DNA of 64,000 nt from CBDCWT01 sp965223305 (GCA_965223305.1 CBDCWT010000007.1:62001-126000), one strand, 5' to 3'; positions 51,951 through 61,346 are shown, numbered from the stretch's first letter. The notes: a model not told the origin generated them from the sequence alone. Made by a program: numbers and translations.

Positions 51951-51968
51951 AGTAGCCTGAGCGCTCTG

Positions 51969-53225
51969 TTGGAAGTCTCGCCTTGGTTGGCGGCGATGTT
52001 CGTGCTGATCATCGGCTCGGCGTTCTTTTCGGCGAGCGAGGCCGCGCTTTTTTCTCTATCGGCAAAGGACCGGCGCAGGCTGCTGACGGGAAGCGGAGCG
52101 CAGCGCTTGGCAGCCCAGTTGCTGGAAGATCCGGACCGGTTATTGTCGGCCGTTCTGTTCTGGAACTTGGTCATCAATGTTGCCTACTTCGCGATCGTCG
52201 CCATTGCGGGTATCCAGCTGGAGCGACAATCGGTAAGGCAGCCCGCTGCGGTGGCCTTCAGCACCGCCGCGCTGCTACTGATCATCTTCTTCAGCGAAAT
52301 GGTGCCCAAGAGCCTGGCGGTGCTGATGGCACGCAAGCTCGCAGGTCCGATCAGCATTCCGATCGCAGTCGCCGTACGCTTAGTCGATCCGCTCATGCCG
52401 GCGCTGCGGCTGGCGAACACCCTGTCACAGCGGATGATCTGGCCTCGTTTTCGACCAGAGCTGCAGCTCGAGGTGTCCGATTTGGAGCGGGCCATCGAAC
52501 TCTCGACTACCGACGCCGAGCTGGTGGAGCAGGAACAGGCGGCTCTGCAGAATATCGTCTTGTTGTCCGATATTCGGGTGGACGAGTGGATGCGACCTAG
52601 AACTCAATTCCAGACCTTTCGTCCTCCTGTGTCGCTCTCGGATCTCGGGGGTCAGATGCCGCCCAGCGGCTACCTCTTGGTGACCGAACCGGACACGGAA
52701 GAGGTGGCAGCGGCGATCCATCTCAAAGAACTGTTTGATGTTCCCGCGGAGCATCTCGAATTTCATGCCGAGCCAGTTGTCTGCGTGCCCTGGTGTGCTA
52801 CGGTCGCCGATGCTCTGCAGAGCATGCAGACAAAGAATCGCCAGGTTGCGGCGATCGTCAACGAATATGGAGAGACGATCGGGATCTTGACCTTTGAAGA
52901 CATTTTGGACACCGTCTTCACGTACAGCCCCAGTCGCAGCAAGATCCTCCTCGACCGCAAACCGATTCACGATCTGGCTGATGGCATGTGGTTGGTTGCG
53001 GGGGTGACGAGTCTCCGCAGTCTGTCACGATATCTGGAGCTGGACCTGCCGCGCAGCAAGAGCGTCACGATCGCCGGCGTGATTCAGGAGATGCTCGGTC
53101 GCTTGGCCCGGGCCGGCGACGAATGCAATTGGGGGCCTTTCCGCTTGAAGGTATTGGAAGCTCCGGAACGCGGCCACCTGCTGATCGAGCTGAAGTTGGT
53201 TACACCACCGGAGACCAAGGAGTGA
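51969..53225 (+). CDS. CNNM/CorC (DUF21-CBS-CorC/HlyC) membrane protein
   Basis: A 418-residue protein. The DUF21 membrane domain (residues 1-150) has GSAFFSASEAALFSLSAKDRRRLL and FFSEMVPKSLAVLMARKLA. A CBS pair follows (DEWMRPRTQFQTF, VNEYGETIGILTFEDILDTVFTY), then the CorC_HlyC transporter-associated domain to the end (IHDLADGMWLVAGVTSL...). Such proteins handle magnesium or cobalt ions. TTG at 51969 is used because it supplies the first helix; an ATG nine codons later would truncate it. It lies 18 nt after the permease gene and its stop overlaps the next gene by GTGA. Confidence 0.8.
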   Translation: MEVSPWLAAMFVLIIGSAFFSASEAALFSLSAKDRRRLLTGSGAQRLAAQLLEDPDRLLSAVLFWNLVINVAYFAIVAIAGIQLERQSVRQPAAVAFSTAALLLIIFFSEMVPKSLAVLMARKLAGPISIPIAVAVRLVDPLMPALRLANTLSQRMIWPRFRPELQLEVSDLERAIELSTTDAELVEQEQAALQNIVLLSDIRVDEWMRPRTQFQTFRPPVSLSDLGGQMPPSGYLLVTEPDTEEVAAAIHLKELFDVPAEHLEFHAEPVVCVPWCATVADALQSMQTKNRQVAAIVNEYGETIGILTFEDILDTVFTYSPSRSKILLDRKPIHDLADGMWLVAGVTSLRSLSRYLELDLPRSKSVTIAGVIQEMLGRLARAGDECNWGPFRLKVLEAPERGHLLIELKLVTPPETKE

Positions 53226-54181
53226 TCACCAGCGCGGCCCTATTCGTCGTCGGGTTGATGTTGAGCGCTCTCTTTAGCGGCTCGGAGACGGGTTTCTACC
53301 GGGTCACTCGAGTCCGTTTGCTCCTGGATGGGCTCGCCGGGGATTCGATCGCGCAGTCTCTACTTTGGCTGACCAATAACCCGGCCCTTTTTGTGGCGAC
53401 TTCGCTGGTGGGCAACAACTTGGCGAACTACATCACCTCGTTCGCCATCGTGTTGGGGATTCAGGAGCTGCTAGGAAGTGAAGGCCACTTCCTGGAGCTT
53501 GTGGCACCGGTCGTGCTGTCGCCGCTGATTTTTGTTTACGGCGAGTTGCTGCCCAAGCAGTTATTTTTCTACGCGCCTAATCGGATGTTGCGGCAATTCG
53601 GACCGGTCTTCCTATTCTTTGCCGTGATCTTCGTCCCGGTCTCAACCATCCTCTGGGCGCTGGGTCGCGTCTTGCAAGGGATCGTTGGCCAGCCGCCCCT
53701 GCGCGTCCAGTTGGCCCTAGCGCGGAACGAGCTGCAGGAGGTTCTGCAGGAAGGCCAGGAAGCCGGGATCCTCCGCCCGGCCCAGCGCAACCTTGCCAAG
53801 AGCCTGTTTTCCGTCGCGTCGCGTCCCGTACGAGAGTTTTGTACTCCGCTGGCACGCGTCGCCACAGTTCGTCTGGGCGACAGCAAGCGCGACGTCTATC
53901 GGCTGGCCCGCAGGCACGGCACGACGGCCGTGCCAGTCAGCGAAGCGGACTCGCGAAACCTCGTCGGCTACGTGCGGATCGTCGACTTGTACCTCGACCA
54001 GCAGCAGTCCGTCGCCGCCGTTCGGCCGCTGCTCGACATCCCCGCCAACGAATCGCACATTGTGGCTTTGATTTCCCTACAAACGGCCGGAGAAGAGCTG
54101 GCCCGAGTGATCGACGAGGATGGCAAGACGGTCGGGCTATTGCTCGCGGACGAACTGACCAGTCCCTTGTTTCGGGGTTAG
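53222..54181 (+). CDS. Second CNNM-type protein lacking the CorC domain
   Basis: A 319-residue protein. The DUF21 domain reads GLMLSALFSGSETGFYRVTRVRLLL and VGNNLANYITSFAIVLGIQELL, then YGELLPKQLFFYAP. A CBS pair follows (REFCTPLARVATVRLGD, RRHGTTAVPVSEADSRNLVGYVRIVDLY, VIDEDGKTVGLLLADEL). There is no CorC/HlyC domain at the end. The GTG at 53222 overlaps the previous TGA (GTGA), so the two genes are coupled and may form a heteromer. The open frame extends upstream inside its neighbour but is not used. Confidence 0.8.
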   Translation: MITSAALFVVGLMLSALFSGSETGFYRVTRVRLLLDGLAGDSIAQSLLWLTNNPALFVATSLVGNNLANYITSFAIVLGIQELLGSEGHFLELVAPVVLSPLIFVYGELLPKQLFFYAPNRMLRQFGPVFLFFAVIFVPVSTILWALGRVLQGIVGQPPLRVQLALARNELQEVLQEGQEAGILRPAQRNLAKSLFSVASRPVREFCTPLARVATVRLGDSKRDVYRLARRHGTTAVPVSEADSRNLVGYVRIVDLYLDQQQSVAAVRPLLDIPANESHIVALISLQTAGEELARVIDEDGKTVGLLLADELTSPLFRG

Positions 54182-54302
54182 CCCGATTAGCACGATTAGC
54201 CTGATTGGCACAAAAGTCGTTTGACGAAGGCGATTGCGCGGCCTAGGTTTCTGAGAGGCGATCTGTGTTGTATTACCCGCCCGCTGACGGAGAATCAAAA
54301 AC

Positions 54303-54557
54303 ATGACCGAATCCATTCGCTCGCCGTTTGTCGATCGCCGCAGCAGCTCTTCCCCGGATAGACCGGCTGTTGAACGCCGCCAGTTTTCCAATAGCTATGC
54401 AGGGTTGTCGCCCGAGGCCTCTGACTTGGCCACGGCGATCGACCAATACAAACTGCGTCACCGTCGTCGGTTTATTACCTACGAAGAGATGCTGATGGTA
54501 ATCCAGTCACTCGGTTACACGCGGTCCGAACAAACCGTAGCCAGCACGGACTTCTAG
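54303..54557 (+). CDS. Small conserved planctomycete protein
   Basis: An 84-residue soluble protein. The C-terminal half (GLSPEASDLATAIDQYKLRHRRRFITYEEMLMVIQSLGY) is a conserved helical block. GGAG 10 nt before the ATG supports translation. No function is known to me. Confidence 0.65.
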   Translation: MTESIRSPFVDRRSSSSPDRPAVERRQFSNSYAGLSPEASDLATAIDQYKLRHRRRFITYEEMLMVIQSLGYTRSEQTVASTDF

Positions 54558-54575
54558 GGCTGATCGCACCGGTCG

Positions 54576-55469
54576 CTATCTTGCCGAGGCCAGTCGATGG
54601 TATAGCTCCAAGGCCCTGCTGTTCGCTGGACCACGAGAGATGGCAGCGTCCAACGCCAGCCTGGCACCGGCTGCGTTGCCCGACAGGTACTCGGCTTCTG
54701 CCAATTCAAGAAGTAGATCGCCGGTCGGTTCGCTTTCTTCAACCGCCTTCGTCAAAGCCTCTACGGCGTCTGGGTGCCTGCCGAGCCTCTTTAGTGAGAT
54801 ACCCTTGAGCGCGAGAACCTGCTGCGGAACCGCATTCGGTGGGTGCATGCTGGCCAACAAGTCGATCGTCGCTAGGGCGCGGCGGGGTCGGTTCTGCTGC
54901 AGGTAGAGCTCGCAGAGCGCAAGTTGAACCTGAGGATAGTGGGGTCGGAGGGTGAGTGCGCGGTGGTAGCTGGCCATTGCCTCGGACATCCGACCTTGGC
55001 CCCGCAACACCTCTCCTTGGAGTGCCCAAGCAGTCTCGTTCTGAGGCTGAGCAGCGATGGCTTGCTCGGCTTGCGCTCGCGCTAATTCGGCCTGTCCAGT
55101 CGAGAGATACATTTCACCGAGCTGCACCTGGAGCGGCGGGCTGGCACCTGCCAGACGGACCGCGGTTTCCATGTGTTGGATCGCGGCATCACGCTGGCCG
55201 CGACGCCACAACGATTCGGCGTAGCGATGGTGCGCCAGCTCATCGGCTGGACAGACCTCGATGGCCCGGGCAAACAACTCTTCTGCCTCCGACCAACGGC
55301 CGCGTTGCACCGCCGCCATCCCACGCAACGATAGTTGGCGTGAATCGAGCACGTTCTCCGCGACCGGGCCGCGATGCATGGAGACACAGCCGCTCGCAAC
55401 ACAACCGGCCAGCAGCATAGGCGCGGCCAGGCAGCGGAGCGAGGAAAAAAAGCCAGCGGCTGCAGGCAT
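54576..55469 (-). CDS. TPR-repeat lipoprotein
   Basis: A 297-residue protein with a lipoprotein signal (LAAPMLLAGC). Tandem tetratricopeptide repeats fill the rest (GRWSEAEELFARAIEVCPADELAHHRYAESLWRRGQRDAAI, then GRMSEAMASYHRALTLRPHYPQVQLALCELYLQQNRPRRAL and similar). TPR arrays bind partners, and this one likely sits in the envelope. ATG 55469 gives the signal peptide; a GTG at 55490 is also in frame. It converges on the small 84-residue gene. Confidence 0.8.
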   Translation of the reverse strand: MPAAAGFFSSLRCLAAPMLLAGCVASGCVSMHRGPVAENVLDSRQLSLRGMAAVQRGRWSEAEELFARAIEVCPADELAHHRYAESLWRRGQRDAAIQHMETAVRLAGASPPLQVQLGEMYLSTGQAELARAQAEQAIAAQPQNETAWALQGEVLRGQGRMSEAMASYHRALTLRPHYPQVQLALCELYLQQNRPRRALATIDLLASMHPPNAVPQQVLALKGISLKRLGRHPDAVEALTKAVEESEPTGDLLLELAEAEYLSGNAAGARLALDAAISRGPANSRALELYHRLASAR

Positions 55470-55591
55470 CGGCGAAAAGGAAACGTGCACAAGGAATACG
55501 TCGGGCGATCGTCGAACGACAGCGTTGCCCGAAATAGGCGACGAAAGTTAGCAGATCGCTGAATGGGAAACAAGAGATGGGCCGCTAGCAT

Positions 55592-55761
55592 CGTAGCCGA
55601 ACCGCTGCAGCTCGCTAGAGTTTGTGGACTGCATCGTAGCCGTAGCCGAACTCGCCAGAGTTTGGTGGACTGCCGATTCGTCCAAATTCTGGCGAATTCG
55701 GCTACTCGTCCCAATTCTGGCGAATACGGCTGCTTGTCCAAACTCTGCCGAGTTCGGCTAC
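55592..55761. repeat. Degenerate array of the AACTCGCCAGAGTT hairpin word
   Basis: About six variants of the word GCCGAACTCGCCAGAGTTTGG occur in alternating orientation within 170 bp, with 0-4 mismatches each. Each unit can form a 5-bp hairpin with a GCCA loop. It lies upstream of the 150-residue gene. Confidence 0.7.
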
Positions 55762-55893
55762 AGAGAGTGCCCCACCCGCCCTGCGATCACCCCTCCGGGC
55801 TTCCTCGCACGGCACCGCTCGACCCCTGCCAAGGCTCGGGTTACGATGAGTGCGTTGTGGCGTCGCCCGATTCTTTCCGTGCGAGCAGCAGGC

Positions 55894-56346
55894 ATGAGTG
55901 GACATTACACCAAGCTGGGGATTGAGTTTCTCTATCCAGAGAACTGGCTGATCACTGACGAAGAGACGAAGTCGTGGCCCCGCTCCGTGACAGTTCAGAA
56001 TCCCACGGGCGCATTTTGGTCTCTGATGGTCTACGACGACGCTGATCCAAGTGCGTTGCTCGACCAGGTCGCCGAGGTGATGGAGGCGGAGTACGACGAT
56101 ATTGAAGCGACCGAGGTGACCGAAGAGTTTGCCGAGTTTGTCGCGTCTGGGTTTGACCTGGCGTTCTATTGCCTCGACTTTCTGGTCAACTCACGGACCC
56201 TGGCTGTGCGGGCTGCGCGCCAGACCTATCTGATGGTTTGGCAGGCCGAGGATCGGGAGTTCAGTGAACTAGAACCGGTTTTCCGCGCCATAAGTACGAG
56301 CTTGTTCGATCACGTGTCGCAGGCCGTTCGTGCGATCCCTGAGTGA
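55894..56346 (+). CDS. Conserved hypothetical protein
   Basis: A 150-residue soluble protein (GIEFLYPENWLITDEETKSWPRSVTVQNPTGAFWSLMVY, then LDQVAEVMEAEYDDIEATEVTEEFAEF and FDLAFYCLDFLVNSRTLAVRA). Its strand-helix pattern is close to the DUF1795/PsbP-like fold. The ATG at 55894 is used because the longer open frame runs back through the hairpin-word repeat array. No neighbour suggests a role. Confidence 0.65.
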   Translation: MSGHYTKLGIEFLYPENWLITDEETKSWPRSVTVQNPTGAFWSLMVYDDADPSALLDQVAEVMEAEYDDIEATEVTEEFAEFVASGFDLAFYCLDFLVNSRTLAVRAARQTYLMVWQAEDREFSELEPVFRAISTSLFDHVSQAVRAIPE

Positions 56347-56685
56347 TCCCTGCAAAATCTACACAGTTTGCAGGACACGGTGACGAGCGCGGTTGACGCA
56401 CAAGTCGTGGCTTTTTCAAGTCTTCCCGCGACGGGCGAGGTTTCACCGGGCTCTGCGGCACGCCATCTGCACAAGTATCGAGTCGTTCCCAGGAGGGCTG
56501 CCGCTCGGCCTTGGAACCGCGAATCTAAGGCACGTCGCCGAGGTATGGTGACCGCGCGGAGCTAAACTCCAAGCCAGTTTTTCGCGGTAAATGCCAGGCT
56601 AGCAGCGGCGGGCTGTTGTGGCTGGTGGACTGGCCGGAAGCCGTCCGAAGCGGAAAGAGCCCGGCTGGAAGCCGGGCCCTCTTAA
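56347..56685. other. Intergenic stretch with a strong hairpin
   Basis: No gene. A GC-rich hairpin (GCCCGGC 56659-56665 pairing with GCCGGGC 56671-56677, flanked by AAGAG and CTCTT) ends just before the third MITE copy and may end transcription. There is no long T-tract. Confidence 0.4.
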
Positions 56686-56859
56686 CCCGGATTATTCATG
56701 AAGATCGTCGCGAGAGGTTGTAAGTACGTTCGTGGCAAGGAAGGCGAGCAATTCTTCTGCAGGCGTATTGAAGCAATACGTCGAGGGAGAATTGTGAAGC
56801 ATGACGAAGCCACGGATGGACTTACGACCTCGCAGCAGATCGCTCATGAATAATTCGGG
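56686..56859. mobile_element. MITE-like palindromic element, copy 3
   Basis: The same 174-bp element in the orientation of copy 1, flanked by direct TTAA repeats (56682-56685 and 56860-56863). Only a few bases differ from the other copies. It sits directly after the hairpin at 56659-56677. Confidence 0.85.
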
Positions 56860-56964
56860 TTAATTATCGTGCTGAGCCATGCGGGGCTCCGCGACTTCGG
56901 CGCCATAGTTTGGAGGGTTTGGGTCGATGAGTGAGCCTTTTGAAATTGCGCGTTTGGCCCCAAT

Positions 56965-57037
56965 CGTAACCTGAAGCGTCAGCGAGGGAATAACTTGCGT
57001 CGATGCACTAACACCCTCGCTTACGCTTCGGGTTCCG
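56965..57037. repeat. Palindrome family F, copy 4 (imperfect)
   Basis: The left arm GTAACCTGAAGCGTCAGCGA and right arm CGCTTACGCTTCGGGTTCC pair with a few mismatches around a loop containing TAACTTGCGTCGATGCACTA. That loop is shared with the copy at 17781-17803 in inverted order. Confidence 0.65.
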
Positions 57038-57099
57038 AAAAACCAGGCAAATTCGTCACCCTCAATCCGTAACTTCAGAGCTTGCGCTCCAGACCATGA

Positions 57100-57330
57100 G
57101 GTCGTGCAGCTTCTAACTTAGTGCGTGATTTCGTCTTTCCTCACTCTCCCCTCGGGGAGAGTCGGCCCGAAGGGCCGGAGAGGGGGGCACTCGCCGGACA
57201 CTACGCGTCGGTTTCACTGGGGAAACCGTGGGCTAACGCCCAGCGGCTGATTTAGAGCGTAGCCGAACTCGCCAGAGTTTGGCGGACTGCATGCAGCAAA
57301 AGCTGCACAGCCTCCCAGCGGGAGGGTGAG
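57100..57330. repeat. Composite repeat block with the uninterrupted MITE target site
   Basis: It begins with GAGGTCGTGCAGCTTCTAAC followed by TTAGTGCGTGATTTCGTC, the empty form of the site occupied at 5333. Then come the CTCCCCTCGGGGAG and CGGCCCGAAGGGCCGG hairpins, CCGTGGGCTAACGCCCAGCGG and the AACTCGCCAGAGTT word. No gene lies between 56860 and 57579. Confidence 0.8.
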
Positions 57331-57579
57331 GTGGATGTCGGGGGCATCACACAGAAGGCCGTTGAGATTTTTTTTGCCTTTTCGCTATACTGATCGCCGG
57401 CAAAGCCTTTACCCGAGATCAATTCACTTGTCTGACGTAGCAGCCAAGGCACGTTGCTGACGTAGTTCGCCGGATTCGGCGACGGTGGATTGCCTTCTGG
57501 CCGTTGAGTGTGACAGTGGGCGAAGGATGCCAGGTCCGTGAAGTAAGGAATTGCGTACTGCCTAGGGAGGGAGCTAGTG

Positions 57580-57807
57580 ATGGTTACCGTGACGATATCA
57601 TGCAACGAGCAGATTGGAGAAGCTGCGGGTCAAGTTTGGCACTGCTTGGAGGAAAACGGCCGACTGTCGCTTGCCAAGTTGACGAAGGAGTTGGAGTTGC
57701 CCAGGGATACGGTCATGCAAGCTGTTGGTTGGCTCGCCCGCGAAGACAAAGTTGAGCTCGAAGAGTCGAGTCGCGGACGGGTTATTTCGCTGAAACAGCA
57801 GTGGTAG
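57580..57807 (+). CDS. Small winged helix-turn-helix protein (PF10771-like)
   Basis: A 75-residue protein that is a single winged HTH (IGEAAGQVWHCLEENGRLSLAKLTKELELPRDTVMQAVGWLAREDKVELEE). AGGGAGG lies 9 nt before the ATG; a GTG directly in front of it is also possible. It could be a small DNA-binding regulator, and its targets are unknown. Confidence 0.8.
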   Translation: MVTVTISCNEQIGEAAGQVWHCLEENGRLSLAKLTKELELPRDTVMQAVGWLAREDKVELEESSRGRVISLKQQW

Positions 57808-57856
57808 AGGGGCGGTCTGACGAGAGCGGGCGCTTTACCGCTCGCCGCGCTGCCGG

Positions 57857-60748
57857 CTACCTCCCGGTCTCTTCGTAGAGTGGCAGGTAGCGGTATTTCA
57901 CCTCGAGTGAGAGCAGGTTCAGCGTCGTCACGTAGAGCCGGCCGGCATGCTCTGCCCAGCGATCTGGAATGGGGCCTTTTGGCTCCCAGCTGCCGGCCAG
58001 TTGTCCGTCCTTGATCTGGGTGTCTACGAGCAGCGGTCGCAAGGCGTCTTGCCATGTTTGCCAATACTCTCCCCGCATGTGGAACATGACCTGCGTACCG
58101 TAGTACCAGTAGTAGGTATCCCGTTGCGGGTCATCGGACGTTCCCAGTGCGGGCAGGTTGTCCCGTAAGAACGCCGCGCCTTGTACCATCGCCGTTTCGC
58201 GACGATGCCATCCGTCGTAGAGCCGCATGAGCAGCCCCACGGCAGTCATCGTGCGACTCGGTACGCGGCCGTGCCGTTGCGATGGTGTGTCCGGGGCGAA
58301 CGGATTGTAACGATACAAGTGGGGCGCCTCTACGGAGCCCTGAGCGCTGTCGAACCAGCGACGTGCACGGCGAATGGTGGCTTGGTCAACTTCCAGCTCG
58401 GCAAGCTGAGCGCTCTTAAGCGCCATCAACATCCAGCCGGTAACCGACGTGTCGGAGCTGATACCGGGTGTATATCGCCAGCCGCCGTTAGTCAGGTCCT
58501 GCGTCGCGGCGATGAAGTCGATGGAGCGCTGCGCGCTGTCTTGCAACTCAGGATCCAGCGTCATGCCGTACGCTTCGGTAAGTGCTAAGGCTGCGATTCC
58601 GTGACTGTACAACCACACGCTACGATTCGACTGATCATCTAGCGGGACGAACAAGTCGCCGTCTGGACGTTGGTGACGAGTCAGGTAGTTGATGGCGGCT
58701 TTCACAACGCCGGCGTACTGATGCTCCCGATGGCTGTACCCTGCCCCTTGAAAGGCCAGGAGGGCCAGGCCGGTGGCGGCGGTGTCTGAGGAAAGGACGG
58801 CGCTGGGGTCGACCGACCGTAGGCTCCAGCGCCCGTCGGGCGATTGGTTACGGGCCAGAAACGCGAGTCCGAGTTCGATCGCTTGTTCGGTGAGCAGGCC
58901 TTCTTGATCTGAATCCTGCGGCCCGTTCAGTAACCGCTCCGAGCGGCGGCGATAGGGTTCCGAGGCGATCACCGTGGATGTCCGTGGGGCGGGTGGCCCA
59001 GATGCTCGACGTCGGCGAAAGCGTGTCTCGCGTGGTTGTAACAGTTCGCTCTCTCGACTTGCTCGGCGGCTGGGCAAGCCAGGATTGAGCTCGATTCCGC
59101 CTTGCAAGCCGCCCACGTCCTCGATAGCTGGTAGCTCGACGGTTGCCAACGTCGACCGCTTCCTGCTGCCACCCGTTGCGAGTCCATCCTCTAGGTCCAG
59201 GTCATCCAGGTCTGTCACCGACTGTGAGTCCGGCCCTTGTTCGTCGGCTCCGGTTGCCGGTGTGGCAAGTGCGTCAAGCGGAACGTCCGTGCTGACATCC
59301 AGCGGTCCTTGGCCCACGCTCTGCCGCGATGGACTGCCTGGGGCTGCCGCGGTAGCGGCGTTCGGCAAGCGACCGCTGTGGAGCCGGTTTCTCCGGGCTT
59401 GGACCGACACTGTGGCCGACGACAGATCGGGCCCGGCATCTGGTCCTCGCCTCGGCCCGGAGGTGACTCCTGATCGACCAGACGCTGTACCGGACCGGAC
59501 CAGCCGCGTTGGCGAGCCTTCTCGGACGGGTCGTGACGGCTCGGCGACTCCGGCAAAGTCGACGTGTGTGGGGAGCGTCGGCGAACCGGGCGCGGAGCGG
59601 CCGTAGCTTGCTCGAGCAGCGTGCTCGGGCAAGTTGATAGCGGGCTGGTCATCTGATGAGGCGACCCTTCGACCTCGTAGTTGGCGCAGACCGGCGAGTT
59701 GTGAGGCCACGTTGAAGTCCGGGGCCGCCCGCGCTGCCGTCAAGGTTGGGGCACGTCGAGGTTGCTGTGCGGTTGCCTGTAGCTGCTCGCTCGGCGGGGC
59801 CTCGGCAGCTTGAATCTGCTCAGCCTGGACGCCCTCCGGGATTCTCGCCGGCTGACGCACAGAGCGCGACAGTGCGGCTGGCCGCGGGACGTCCGCGACG
59901 GGCGGCTGCGACATGTCGCGGCGGGCCAACGGACGAAGTTCGGCGGACGCGGGTGCTACTTGTGAAGAGATCTGGCGGCTCCCCGCCGCCGTAGCGCGAG
60001 TGGTTACCGGTCGCCGCGAGCGAGTCACTCGAAGCGAGGGCTCCGTGGCGAGATCGCGTACGGGAGTCTGCTGCCTGGCTGCGGGAATCTCGATGTCTGG
60101 AAGTGGGCGGATGTTCTGAGTGGCTTTGGCGCGGCTGATTCGCGTTAGCTGCTCGCTGAACTTCGGCACCGTCTGCTCGACCTCCCGTCTTTCCAGGAGG
60201 TTCGGAATGAACTCGGAGTGCTCGACTGCCGCTTCCGGCATGATCGGCTTGTGGGCCAGCTGGGTGCTTTGCTCGGGACGTGACATCGTACGTTCCACAT
60301 CCGGTGTTGCTGCGGCGACCGGTTGTTTGAGCTGTTCGAGTTGCTGGTGCTGTTGTTGTTGACTCTGAAATACCTGATAGTCCGGCTCGATCAGAGGTTC
60401 GTGCTCAGCGGGCTTGGCTGCCGAAACCAGTTCTTCCCAGAAGCGACCGAAGACGTTCGTTTCCACACAGACGACGAAGAGAACAGCGTGAAACAACAGG
60501 CAGAGAACGGCCGAGACCTGCAAGGTCGGCCGCAACCAACGGGTCTGAGCGCGTAACAGACCCACCAAGACACAGGTCGTAGCGAGTGTGACGAAACACC
60601 AGGTCCAAGAGTTGGCAAACCAACGTGGATCCTCGGTGGTGAGATACGCAGAGATCGCCGCGGTCGAGAAGAAGCAGAGCGCCAGCATGGCGAGACAGAC
60701 CGGCCAGAACTGCTCGTCGCTTCGTCGGTTTGCGCGTTGACGGTTCAA
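57857..60748 (-). CDS. Membrane protein with squalene-cyclase-like repeat domain
   Basis: A 963-residue protein. Three N-terminal membrane helices (FWPVCLAMLALCFFSTAAIS, WCFVTLATTCVLVGLL, VLCLLFHAVLFVVCVETNVF) are followed by about 500 residues of low-complexity Arg/Pro/Gln/Ser-rich linker. The C-terminal 320 residues have prenyltransferase/squalene-oxidase repeats (NQSPDGRWSLRS, RHQRPDGDLFVPLDDQ, TQDLTNGGWRYTPG). There is no DXDD motif, so it is probably not an active cyclase. It is the last gene of the TPR-ExbB-ExbD operon and may act as its outer-envelope-facing partner. Confidence 0.8.
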   Translation of the reverse strand: MNRQRANRRSDEQFWPVCLAMLALCFFSTAAISAYLTTEDPRWFANSWTWCFVTLATTCVLVGLLRAQTRWLRPTLQVSAVLCLLFHAVLFVVCVETNVFGRFWEELVSAAKPAEHEPLIEPDYQVFQSQQQQHQQLEQLKQPVAAATPDVERTMSRPEQSTQLAHKPIMPEAAVEHSEFIPNLLERREVEQTVPKFSEQLTRISRAKATQNIRPLPDIEIPAARQQTPVRDLATEPSLRVTRSRRPVTTRATAAGSRQISSQVAPASAELRPLARRDMSQPPVADVPRPAALSRSVRQPARIPEGVQAEQIQAAEAPPSEQLQATAQQPRRAPTLTAARAAPDFNVASQLAGLRQLRGRRVASSDDQPAINLPEHAARASYGRSAPGSPTLPTHVDFAGVAEPSRPVREGSPTRLVRSGTASGRSGVTSGPRRGPDAGPDLSSATVSVQARRNRLHSGRLPNAATAAAPGSPSRQSVGQGPLDVSTDVPLDALATPATGADEQGPDSQSVTDLDDLDLEDGLATGGSRKRSTLATVELPAIEDVGGLQGGIELNPGLPSRRASRESELLQPRETRFRRRRASGPPAPRTSTVIASEPYRRRSERLLNGPQDSDQEGLLTEQAIELGLAFLARNQSPDGRWSLRSVDPSAVLSSDTAATGLALLAFQGAGYSHREHQYAGVVKAAINYLTRHQRPDGDLFVPLDDQSNRSVWLYSHGIAALALTEAYGMTLDPELQDSAQRSIDFIAATQDLTNGGWRYTPGISSDTSVTGWMLMALKSAQLAELEVDQATIRRARRWFDSAQGSVEAPHLYRYNPFAPDTPSQRHGRVPSRTMTAVGLLMRLYDGWHRRETAMVQGAAFLRDNLPALGTSDDPQRDTYYWYYGTQVMFHMRGEYWQTWQDALRPLLVDTQIKDGQLAGSWEPKGPIPDRWAEHAGRLYVTTLNLLSLEVKYRYLPLYEETGR

Positions 60749-60929
60749 GGGGCTCAGTTGGTCGAAATCAGGTGGTTTGGGTTGGCGATCGACGCGGCCG
60801 GACTAGTGGAGGCGCTCGGCAGCGGCGAGCGGGTGCTTAGGTCGTAGCGACCGTTTACCGCAGCCCCTCTCCGCGGTCGGTGGCCGGCGCGGGTGTCTTC
60901 GACGTTTTGCGTTCGTTGGTTTCGTTCCG

Positions 60930-61346
60930 CTACTCTGGCCCGGCGGTGTTCGCCGTGAATTTTTGAATCCCGGTTTTCTTGCAGAGGTTGACAGCTTGCA
61001 CGACAAAGTCAAACGGTACTAGCTTATGCGCCCGGATGATCACCGCTTGATGTAGGGGGTTGTTCGCTGCGGCGCGCCCGAGGATCTGTTCCAGTTCGCC
61101 GAGGCCGACGATTTGGCCGCTGACCAGGTACTGACCGTCCTGGTCAATGTTCACAAAAATCTCTTTGGGTTCCACGGTCAGCGGCCGAGCTTCGCTGGCG
61201 TCGGGCAGCGGCAGGTCGAGCTCGCGGTCTTCCTCCGCAAAACGTGTTGCGACGAGGAAGAAGATCAGCAACAAGAAGACGACATCGATCAACGGGGTCA
61301 GGCCGAGGGTCGTCAGCGAAGCGCTTGGTTGGAATTGAACGGCCAT
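60930..61346 (-). CDS. exbD: ExbD/TolR-type biopolymer transport protein
   Basis: A 138-residue protein with one N-terminal membrane helix holding the proton-relay Asp in LTPLIDVVFLLLIFFLVAT. A periplasmic domain follows (EIFVNIDQDGQYLVSGQIVGLGELEQIL, HQAVIIRAHKLVPFDFVVQAVNLCKKTGIQKF). With ExbB it converts the proton gradient into force on an envelope partner. It lies 14 nt after exbB. Confidence 0.92.
   Translation of the reverse strand: MAVQFQPSASLTTLGLTPLIDVVFLLLIFFLVATRFAEEDRELDLPLPDASEARPLTVEPKEIFVNIDQDGQYLVSGQIVGLGELEQILGRAAANNPLHQAVIIRAHKLVPFDFVVQAVNLCKKTGIQKFTANTAGPE

Noticed and set aside
52988..53221. 5' extension of the second CNNM gene
   Set aside because: It lies inside the first CNNM gene in another frame, and the GTG at 53222 with GTGA overlap gives the natural DUF21 start.
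55592..55761. Possible CRISPR array
   Set aside because: The units alternate in orientation, have no constant spacer length and match a repeat word found in many gaps; no cas genes are present.
55624..55893. N-terminal extension of the 150-residue protein
   Set aside because: It is a translation of the repeat array and would be an artefact; the start at 55894 begins the protein-like part.
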